Shown: one piece after another, positions 6,795-11,947 of the stretch
How positions within the stretch are numbered: the first letter of the stretch is position 1
How the letters are laid out: the number at the start of each line of letters is the position of its first letter
Assembly (NCBI GenBank): GCA_036403235.1
Contig: DASWRI010000034.1
Location: 1 to 11,947, forward strand
Source of the DNA: JBGTFE01 sp036403235
GTDB taxonomy: Bacteria; Acidobacteriota; Blastocatellia; Pyrinomonadales; Pyrinomonadaceae
Direction of reading: 5' to 3'
Length of the DNA: 11,947 bases
Notes under the pieces: generated by a model
What the model saw: only the letters and a program-made list of their open reading frames with translations
What the model was told of the DNA's origin: nothing
Database searches by the model: none
Position numbers and translations under genes: made by a program

Positions 6795-7430
6795 ATGAAG
6801 GGCAATCTAATCATTATCAGCTCGCCGTCGGGCGGCGGAAAAGGCACATTGATTAAGGAAATCCTGAAAACCGTGCCGAACGTCGGTTATTCCGTTTCGT
6901 TTACGACGCGCGATAGACGCGAGGGCGAAGAAAACGGCCGACATTATTTTTTTATCAGCGAAGAAAAGTTTAGAGTATTAATCGAGCAGGGCGAATTTCT
7001 CGAATATGCCGAGGTTCACGGCAATTTTTACGGAACATCAATCAAGCAGGTGACCGGCGAAATCGAACTCGGACGCGATATAATTCTCGAAATCGACGTT
7101 CAGGGCGCGGAGAGCGTCCGAAAAAAACTGCCCGAAGCCGTCAGCATTTTTATTTTGCCGCCGTCGTTTGAAGTTTTAAAAATGCGTCTGACAAATCGCG
7201 CGACCGAAAAAAAGAAAGATTTATCACTCCGGCTGGTCAATTCTCACGACGAAGTCCACCGCTACAATGAATTTGAATATATCGTCATAAACGACAGCGT
7301 CGAGAGAGCTTCCGCCGATTTGCGGTCAATAATTTTGGCGGAAAGGCTAAGGCGTGATAGACAAACGGCCTCGATTCAGGTTATTTTAGATAGTTTCGAT
7401 GTGTCGATATCGGAAACACAAGGAGATTGA
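6795..7430 (+). CDS. gmk: Guanylate kinase
   Basis: A 211-residue cytoplasmic enzyme that phosphorylates GMP to GDP with ATP, an essential step of purine nucleotide synthesis and salvage. The P-loop is SPSGGGKGT (10-18); the KG after the lysine is also seen in other guanylate kinases. The GMP-binding region shows SVSFTTRDRREGE (33-45), GRHYFF (48-53) and EFLEYAEVHGNFYGT (67-81), followed by the ILEIDVQGA strand and Walker B-like segment (97-105) and the lid/C-terminal YIVINDS (162-168). Length is normal for the family (about 200-215). ATG at 6795 directly precedes the first beta strand; an AAAAG-rich leader gives only a weak ribosome site. The 3' end carries the AGGAG that serves rpoZ, so the two genes are tightly coupled. 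Confidence 0.98.
   Translation: MKGNLIIISSPSGGGKGTLIKEILKTVPNVGYSVSFTTRDRREGEENGRHYFFISEEKFRVLIEQGEFLEYAEVHGNFYGTSIKQVTGEIELGRDIILEIDVQGAESVRKKLPEAVSIFILPPSFEVLKMRLTNRATEKKKDLSLRLVNSHDEVHRYNEFEYIVINDSVERASADLRSIILAERLRRDRQTASIQVILDSFDVSISETQGD
7421..7425 (+). promoter_or_regulatory. Ribosome binding site for rpoZ inside the gmk 3' end
   Basis: AGGAG at 7421-7425 is the clearest Shine-Dalgarno of the cluster and lies within the last codons of gmk. It is 13 bases before the ATG at 7439, longer than usual, and only 1 base before an in-frame TTG at 7427, which is too close. The ATG is therefore preferred, although the spacing is unusual. Confidence 0.5.
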
Positions 7431-7438
7431 ACAAATTT

Positions 7439-7681
7439 ATGGCTGAAAAAACCGAATTAGCAAAAGACTCAACGACGGAAAATCAAGCGGAAACAACGAA
7501 CGCCACGCCGCCGGCAATCGATTCGAAATATAGAATGATTATTTTAGCGGCGCAGCGCAGCAAACAGCTTCAGCGCGGCGCAACTCCGCGCGTCGATTCC
7601 GACCAGCGAAAATCTAAATCAACCCGCATCGCAATGAAAGAGCTCGAAGAAAAGAAAGTAAACTTCGATATTCTCGACTAA
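7439..7681 (+). CDS. rpoZ: RNA polymerase omega subunit
   Basis: An 80-residue protein matching the omega subunit, which helps fold and hold the beta-prime subunit of RNA polymerase. The core signature is present: SKYRMIILAAQRSKQLQRGA (29-48), a basic stretch, then KSTRIAMKELEEKKVNFDIL (60-79). The N-terminal 25 residues are a polar, Thr/Glu/Asn-rich extension without conservation that I can recognise. Its place right after gmk, with the ribosome site in the gmk 3' end, is the classical arrangement. The ATG at 7439 is chosen over the TTG at 7427. The coaBC and priA genes often found next in this cluster are absent here: a strong hairpin and a convergent gene follow instead. Confidence 0.93.
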   Translation: MAEKTELAKDSTTENQAETTNATPPAIDSKYRMIILAAQRSKQLQRGATPRVDSDQRKSKSTRIAMKELEEKKVNFDILD

Positions 7682-7695
7682 AAATTTATTAACTA

Positions 7696-7748
7696 AAAAC
7701 TGAAAGCTGAAAACTGAAAAATTAAATCAGTTTTCAGCTTTCAGTTTT
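7696..7748. repeat. Perfect 22-bp inverted repeat built of CTGAAAR heptads, likely bidirectional terminator
   Basis: Positions 7696-7717 and 7727-7748 are exact reverse complements, 22 bp on each side of a 9-base loop. Each arm consists of 7-base units: CTGAAAG at 7700 then CTGAAAA at 7707 and 7714, and the mirror units TTTTCAG and CTTTCAG on the right. It lies between the convergent rpoZ and CsbD-like genes (stops at 7681 and 7765), where it would block readthrough both ways. It lacks a GC-rich stem and a clean T run, so factor-independent termination is not certain. Confidence 0.75.
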
Positions 7749-7764
7749 CAGTTCTCACTTATAT

Positions 7765-7998
7765 TTATCTATTTATATCGTCGCCGGTGTTGCTAATCGC
7801 ATCGCCGACCGCGCCGACGGCGTCGCCGACTCCGCGTTTAAATTTGCCCCACGTTTCCTGCGTTTCGCCCTCGGCGTGCTGAACTTCGCCTTCGGCTTCC
7901 AAATCGCCGTCGCCGGTTACCTCGCCGACCGTATCCTTAACGCTTCCCTTAAATTGTTCCCATTTTCCTTCGACTTCATCATTATTTGGTACTGACAT
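7765..7998 (-). CDS. CsbD-like stress protein
   Basis: A 77-residue, very hydrophilic acidic protein of the CsbD family, small proteins usually induced by general stress and of unknown biochemical role. The domain spans about residues 8-60: VEGKWEQFKGSVKDTVGEVTGD followed by EAEGEVQHAEG and a second FKRGVGDAVGAVGDAI block. Length is typical. The ATG at 7998 is preceded by GGGAG at about 9 bases. There is no signal peptide or membrane segment. The upstream 121 bases contain TCGTTTTAGAACGA (8030-8043), a 5-bp stem with a 4-base loop that could be an operator, but I see no convincing -35/-10 pair. Confidence 0.9.
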   Translation of the reverse strand: MSVPNNDEVEGKWEQFKGSVKDTVGEVTGDGDLEAEGEVQHAEGETQETWGKFKRGVGDAVGAVGDAISNTGDDINR

Positions 7999-8083
7999 TG
8001 CTTTTTCTCCCTTTGATTAAATTCGTGCATCGTTTTAGAACGACTTTCACATAATTAATATAAAAAGCAATTTACATTCCTCA

Positions 8084-8118
8084 GCCATTCGCAAATCAAA
8101 AATCCGAAGTCGAAAATG
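8084..8118. repeat. Five 7-base units abutting the ETF-QO stop codon
   Basis: On the minus strand the units read GACTTCG, GATTTTT, GATTTGC and GAATGGC, preceded by CATTTTC next to the ETF-QO stop; four of five start GA. The block lies between two copies of the 10-base sequence TTACATTCCT (8072-8081 and 8120-8129), the second of which contains the ETF-QO stop codon. The remaining part of this gap (7999-8071) is AT-rich and holds only the CsbD ribosome site and a small palindrome. Confidence 0.55.
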
Positions 8119-8119
8119 C

Positions 8120-9829
8120 TTACATTCCTTTATAATTCGGGCCGCCTCCGCCTTCGGGCGTGACCCAGTTGATGATTTGATACGGGTCGGCGATGTCGCA
8201 CGTTTTGCAGTGAACGCAGTTTGAAAAATTTACTTTTATCTCGCGTCTTCCGGTTTTGGCGTTTTCTTCCATTTCATATACGGCGGCCGGACAAAAACGC
8301 TGGCACGGATTGCCGTATTCGACCGTGCAGCGCGTCGCGCAGATTTCCGTGTCGAGAATATGCAGATGCGACGGCTGGTCTTCGTCGTGCGCGACGGCGG
8401 CGTGATAAACGTCGGTGACTTTATCAAAAGTCAATTGTTTATCGAATTTCAAATCGGGATAGCGCTGATCGGGCGCGTCACCGTTGTAATCGTAATCTTC
8501 GAGCTTTTCCATTCGCTCGTAACCGGCGACGTGATATTCCTTCGGCATAAAGCCCCACGCCAAACCGCCCGTGACGAACTGCAACCCCGTATTGACAAGG
8601 GCCGACCAGCGGCCTTTCTGAAACGAGCCGTGAAAATTTCTGACCGGATGAAGCTCGTCGTAAATCCAGCTCATATTTACTTTTTCTTCAAAGTTTTTCA
8701 ATGTTTTCGAAGAAAAATCGTCGTGGTCGAAAGCCATGACAATCGTTTCGGCCGCGAGCATGCCCGATTTCATCGCCGTATGAATTCCTTTGATGCGCTG
8801 GCCGTTTAAGAAAGACGCGCAGTCGCCGATGAGAAGGACGCCATCGGCATACAGCTGCGGCATCGTGTGCCAGCCGCCCGCGTTGATTGATTTCGCGCCG
8901 TATTTGAGCATTTTCCCGCCTTCGAGAATTTTGGCGACCGACGGATGCGTTTTGAATTTTTGGAATTCGGCGTGCGGGTCAATCAGAGGGTCTTTGTAAT
9001 CGAGCCCGGTAACGTATCCGATGCTGACGATGTTGTCTTTCATCCCGTAAATCCAGCCGCCGCCGTAGGTGTCTGTGTCGGACGGAAAACCGAGCGTATG
9101 AATAACGCGTCCTTCTTCCAGATTTCCGGCCGGTAACTCCCAGAGCTCTTTGACGCCGAGGCTGAAAACCTGCGGCTCTTTTCCGTCGTTTAAGCCGAGA
9201 CGGCGCGTCAGATGCTTGGCGAGCGAGCCGCGCGAGCCTTCGCCGAGAACGGTAACGCGAGCCAGAATATCGACGCCGGGCTCGAAATTTCCTTTTGTCT
9301 CGCCTTCCTTGTCGATGCCTTTATCGCCCGTCCGGACGCCGATGACGCGGTTTTCCTCGTCAAAAAGCATTTCCGCGCCGGGAAATTCCGGAAAAATATT
9401 GATTCCGGCTTGCTCGCATTTTTCGCCGAGCCATTCGCAGACGCGGCTCAATGAAACGATGTATTTTCCTTTGTTTTTTAGCGGCGGCGGCACAATCGGC
9501 GGACTGATGTGGCGATTTTCCGTGAGATACCAGAACGCGTCTTCGGAGACGACCGTATCGACCGGGCAGCCCTGTTCGAGAAAATCGGGCATCAATTCTC
9601 TGATGGCAATCGCATCCATCACCGCGCCCGACAAAATATGCGCGCCGACAAACGAGCCTTTTTCGATAATTCCGATTTCGATGTCGCTGATTTCCCTGCC
9701 GGGCCGGCCGCCTTTGACGAGCCGGTTGTGTTCGGCAATTTCATTTTTCAGATGCAAAGCCGCCGCTAAATTTGCCGGGCCTGCCCCGACAAACAAAACG
9801 TCCATTTCAATTTGTTCGCGTTCAATCAT
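8120..9829 (-). CDS. etfQO: Electron transfer flavoprotein-ubiquinone oxidoreductase (ETF-QO)
   Basis: A 569-residue monotopic inner-membrane enzyme (ETFDH homologue) that takes electrons from reduced electron-transferring flavoprotein and passes them to the quinone pool, linking fatty-acid and amino-acid dehydrogenases to respiration. The FAD-binding motif is VGAGPANLAAALHL (14-27), with Asn where the third Gly of the usual motif sits. A second FAD segment is GVLLIGDCASFLNGQRIKGI (330-349). The C-terminal ferredoxin-like domain carries C513, C538, C541 and C544; the 25-3-3 spacing equals that of the human enzyme's 4Fe-4S ligands. Extra cysteines C497, C501 and C509 precede them. ATG at 9829 follows AAGGA by 7 bases. 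No etfA or etfB is adjacent, so its electron donor must be encoded elsewhere. The gene stands alone, with the heptad tract right at its 3' end. Confidence 0.97.
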   Translation of the reverse strand: MIEREQIEMDVLFVGAGPANLAAALHLKNEIAEHNRLVKGGRPGREISDIEIGIIEKGSFVGAHILSGAVMDAIAIRELMPDFLEQGCPVDTVVSEDAFWYLTENRHISPPIVPPPLKNKGKYIVSLSRVCEWLGEKCEQAGINIFPEFPGAEMLFDEENRVIGVRTGDKGIDKEGETKGNFEPGVDILARVTVLGEGSRGSLAKHLTRRLGLNDGKEPQVFSLGVKELWELPAGNLEEGRVIHTLGFPSDTDTYGGGWIYGMKDNIVSIGYVTGLDYKDPLIDPHAEFQKFKTHPSVAKILEGGKMLKYGAKSINAGGWHTMPQLYADGVLLIGDCASFLNGQRIKGIHTAMKSGMLAAETIVMAFDHDDFSSKTLKNFEEKVNMSWIYDELHPVRNFHGSFQKGRWSALVNTGLQFVTGGLAWGFMPKEYHVAGYERMEKLEDYDYNGDAPDQRYPDLKFDKQLTFDKVTDVYHAAVAHDEDQPSHLHILDTEICATRCTVEYGNPCQRFCPAAVYEMEENAKTGRREIKVNFSNCVHCKTCDIADPYQIINWVTPEGGGGPNYKGM

Positions 9830-9892
9830 CTTTTTTCCTTAATGAATGGTTATTCAGTTTTTATAAATATACCAAACCGATACGAATTACTC

Positions 9893-9921
9893 TAGTTTGA
9901 TTTTTATATTCGTTGTATATT
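9893..9921 (+). promoter_or_regulatory. Weak promoter candidate for the DUF3142 gene, possibly leaderless
   Basis: TATATT (9916-9921) with TAGTTT (9893-9898) 17 bases upstream would start transcription near 9928, immediately before the ATG at 9929. No Shine-Dalgarno precedes this ATG, which suits a leaderless message. A second TATATT at 9905-9910 would give a 12-base leader. The -35 match is poor. The rest of the 99-base divergent gap is AT-rich and I find no clear ETF-QO promoter in it. Confidence 0.2.
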
Positions 9922-9928
9922 GAATTGA

Positions 9929-10708
9929 ATGGTTTTATTCGCTTACGCTCCGTCAATTAAAATTAAATTTATCTTGTTTTGTCTTATGTTTTTTTTAGTA
10001 AACTGCCAGTCAAAACGCGAAGTAAACGCGCGTCTGAGCGAAGAGATGCCGCCGAAAATTCTCTGGGCGTGGGAACGCGAGGAAGATTTGCGATTTATCG
10101 ACCCGAAAGAAATCGGCGTCGCTTTTTTAGCCCAGACTTTGTTTCTGCAAAACGAGGAAATCATCTATAAACCGCGCCGGCAGAGTTTGGAAATCGCGCC
10201 CGAAACTTATCTGATTGCGGTGACGCGCATCGAAACTTCAAAAGAAGGCGGGCGGCGTCCCGCGTTTTCGGCGTCGCAGGTGGAGAAAATCACCAATCTG
10301 GTAAAAAATACGCTTGAGCGCCCGAACGTAAAAGCCGTTCAGATTGATTTCGACGCGGTCGGCTCGGAGAGAAAATTTTACCGCGAGCTGATAACAAAAA
10401 TAAAAAATCGTCTGCCCGATAATACTCCCTTGACGATGACGGCTCTCGCTTCGTGGTGCGCGGGCGACTCGTGGTTTAACGATTTTCCGGTTGACGAAGC
10501 CGTCCCGATGGCGTTTGAAATGGGCGCGGACAGCGACCGCATTCGCTCGTTTTTAGCCGCCGGAAACGATTGGCGCGAACCTTTGTGCAAAGGCAGCTAC
10601 GGCATTTCCATCGACGAGCCCTTAATCGTAAACTTTAAGCCGAATCGCCGGTTTTATTATTTCAAATCGAAAGCGTGGGACAAGAACGATTTGGAAAAAA
10701 TTCGATAA
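9929..10708 (+). CDS. Putative DUF3142 exported protein or lipoprotein
   Basis: A 259-residue protein that resembles DUF3142 proteins by its ILWAWEREEDLRF (44-56), GVAFLA (63-68), KPRRQSLEIAP (81-91) and VQIDFDA (137-143) segments; family function is unknown. The N-terminus (1-25) is a lysine-containing, strongly hydrophobic signal ending LVNC (23-26). That is a near-lipobox but with Asn before the Cys, so lipid anchoring is possible rather than certain. The alternating strand and helix pattern from 60 to 235, with an acidic VQIDFDA strand, suggests a TIM-barrel-like fold, which is inference. ATG at 9929 gives the full signal; a later ATG (residue 20) would remove it. The next gene starts 6 bases after this stop, so the two are probably cotranscribed and may act together at the cell surface or in the periplasm. 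Confidence 0.72.
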   Translation: MVLFAYAPSIKIKFILFCLMFFLVNCQSKREVNARLSEEMPPKILWAWEREEDLRFIDPKEIGVAFLAQTLFLQNEEIIYKPRRQSLEIAPETYLIAVTRIETSKEGGRRPAFSASQVEKITNLVKNTLERPNVKAVQIDFDAVGSERKFYRELITKIKNRLPDNTPLTMTALASWCAGDSWFNDFPVDEAVPMAFEMGADSDRIRSFLAAGNDWREPLCKGSYGISIDEPLIVNFKPNRRFYYFKSKAWDKNDLEKIR

Positions 10709-10714
10709 ATAAAT

Positions 10715-11947
10715 ATGAAAAATTCAGTTAGTTTTGTAATTTCAGCTTTTTTGATTTTTGTTTTTTTCGCCAGCGCCCTGCCGTGTGGGCCGGGATATGT
10801 CACGCCGATTTTTGAATACCAGCACGCGCCCGAAAACCCGTATCAAAATTTCGCCGCCGGTCGGCTTGGCGTGCTAAAACCGACTTACCGCCGCGTCGTT
10901 TTGTTTGCCGCGTATCGTTATCTAAACAACGGCGCGTTTACGGCCGACGAGCAGAAAGGTCTCGTCGATGTCTGGAACGCGGAATTTAACAACCAGGAAT
11001 TTCAGGATGATGATGCGGGCACGCCGGTCAAAGCATGGATTGAAAAACGCAAAGACGTCGTCGGGAAAGAGGAAAAAGCGCCGGAAATTTACACCGAGCG
11101 CGAGGACGGCGGCTATGATTTTTTCCCGAACTGCACGAAAAGCTCTTTCGAGACGGCGACACAGGTTTTATCGGACAGAATCACGAGTTACGGCTCGGAC
11201 GATAAGAACGTAAAAGCCTGGGTGGCGGCGCAGGACGCGGTTTTTGCCAACTGCGCGAGCGGCAAACAAACGCCCGAACCGGCAGATGCATCGATGCCCG
11301 AATGGCTGCAAAAAGACCGCGCCTATCAAATCGCGGCGGCCGAATTTTATTCGCTCGATTACGAGCCGGCCAAAAACCACTTTCGGGAAATCGCCGAGGA
11401 CGCCGCTTCGCCGTGGCAGGAAACCGCCGAATATCTCGTCGGCCGAACTTTGATTCGTCAGGCGAGCCTGACCAAAGACGAAGCGAAGGAAACCGAGTTT
11501 TATACCGAAGCCGAACAGCATCTCGGAGTCGTCTCGACCAAAAGCGCAAAATTTCACGATTCGGCCGAGCGCCTGCTCGGTTTGGTGAAATATCGCCTGC
11601 ATCCGAAAGAACGCGTCGGCGAATTGGCGCGAAACTTATCGCTTGGCGGAACGCAGAACTTTCGTCAGGATTTGATTGATTACAACTGGCTGCTCGACAA
11701 ATTCGAAAAAGAAACGCTCGAAGCCGAAGATAAACGCAAGGAAGAGGAGAGCAAAAAAAATTCGAACGAATCGGTCGCCAACACAAATGTTTCTTCGAAT
11801 ATGGCTAACACTTCGAACGTCAGCACAAATGCCGTGACCGTTCCCGAAGGTTATCTTTCGATTTATATTTACACCGACGATTACGCGCAGAACTGGACGA
11901 TTTACGTCAAGCCCGACGCGACCGACGAGGAAGCCGTCGCCGAAGCC
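10715..11947 (+). CDS. Large exported repeat-type protein, partner of the DUF3142 gene; 3' end outside the window
   Basis: The open frame from ATG at 10715 runs 411 codons to the window edge without a stop, so the protein is longer. Residues 1-22 form a hydrophobic signal peptide ending ASALPC, followed by CGPGYVTP at 24-31. Residues 45-85 contain FAAGRLGVLKPTYRRVVLFA and AYRYLNNG, which look like a conserved start of the mature protein. From about 205 to 330 there is helical, TPR-like text (AAAEFYSLDYEPAKNHFREIA, EAEQHLGVV). Residues 345-375 form an Asn/Ser/Thr-rich linker, then a YLSIYIYTDDY segment begins. I cannot name the family. Poor Shine-Dalgarno and a 6-base gap suggest translation is coupled to the DUF3142 gene. 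Codon use matches the neighbours and I see no frameshift. A scaffold or substrate-sensing role is only a guess. Confidence 0.82.
   Translation, partial: MKNSVSFVISAFLIFVFFASALPCGPGYVTPIFEYQHAPENPYQNFAAGRLGVLKPTYRRVVLFAAYRYLNNGAFTADEQKGLVDVWNAEFNNQEFQDDDAGTPVKAWIEKRKDVVGKEEKAPEIYTEREDGGYDFFPNCTKSSFETATQVLSDRITSYGSDDKNVKAWVAAQDAVFANCASGKQTPEPADASMPEWLQKDRAYQIAAAEFYSLDYEPAKNHFREIAEDAASPWQETAEYLVGRTLIRQASLTKDEAKETEFYTEAEQHLGVVSTKSAKFHDSAERLLGLVKYRLHPKERVGELARNLSLGGTQNFRQDLIDYNWLLDKFEKETLEAEDKRKEEESKKNSNESVANTNVSSNMANTSNVSTNAVTVPEGYLSIYIYTDDYAQNWTIYVKPDATDEEAVAEA

Noticed and set aside
8030..8043. Small palindrome TCGTTTTAGAACGA upstream of the CsbD-like gene as a known operator
   Set aside because: The 5-bp stem is short and matches no operator I can name, so it is only mentioned with the gene.
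9150..9842. Long open frame (230 codons) on the plus strand opposite the ETF-QO gene
   Set aside because: It lies wholly antisense to a gene with complete, recognisable motifs; it has no domain and its Arg/Pro/Ser-rich text is typical of a complement frame.
11181..11786. Open frame of 201 codons on the minus strand near the right end
   Set aside because: It is antisense to the continuous frame starting at 10715, which has a signal peptide and follows the DUF3142 gene by 6 bases; the frame itself is Arg-rich shadow text.

Overview
This window looks like chromosomal DNA from a free-living Gram-negative-type bacterium with outer-membrane proteins and aerobic respiration. Several traits together suggest Acidobacteriota, perhaps Blastocatellia/Pyrinomonadaceae: an exported OmpA-domain protein with a long coiled-coil middle, an Asn/Ser/Thr-rich linker in an exported protein, a CsbD-like protein, and ETF-ubiquinone oxidoreductase. 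That placement is inference, because no rRNA or other phylogenetic marker was compared. There are no transposases, integrases, tRNAs, rRNAs or CRISPR arrays. No gap between genes exceeds about 190 bases.

Layout. On the minus strand, 55-1045 holds a two-gene unit: a 90-residue Gly/hydrophobic protein followed 4 bases later by an exported coiled-coil protein. Divergent from it, 1158-2132 encodes an orphan ABC ATPase of the MalK/PotA type that has lost key catalytic elements. It converges on an OmpA-domain envelope protein (2275-3825, minus). A divergent intergenic region (3826-4011) separates that gene from a plus-strand block: an MsbA-like ABC exporter (4012-5817), then the housekeeping cluster yicC, gmk, rpoZ (5882-7681). 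A CsbD-like stress protein (7765-7998) and a full ETF-QO (8120-9829) lie on the minus strand. The right end carries two plus-strand genes, a putative DUF3142 lipoprotein (9929-10708) and a large exported repeat-type protein (from 10715) that runs off the window.

How the genes relate. yicC-gmk-rpoZ is a classic bacterial growth cluster linking RNA turnover, GMP phosphorylation and the RNA polymerase omega subunit. ETF-QO passes electrons from electron-transferring flavoprotein into the quinone pool, so the organism probably oxidises fatty acids or amino acids by respiration. The other genes mostly concern the envelope.

The most distinctive unexplained signal is between genes. Five of the seven longer intergenic gaps carry 7-base-periodic tracts whose units mostly begin GA. 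Two fold into perfect hairpins of 25 and 22 bp between convergent genes, one forms an imperfect inverted repeat in a divergent promoter region, and one abuts the ETF-QO stop codon between 10-base direct repeats. The strongest protein-level oddity is the degenerate ABC ATPase at 1158-2132.
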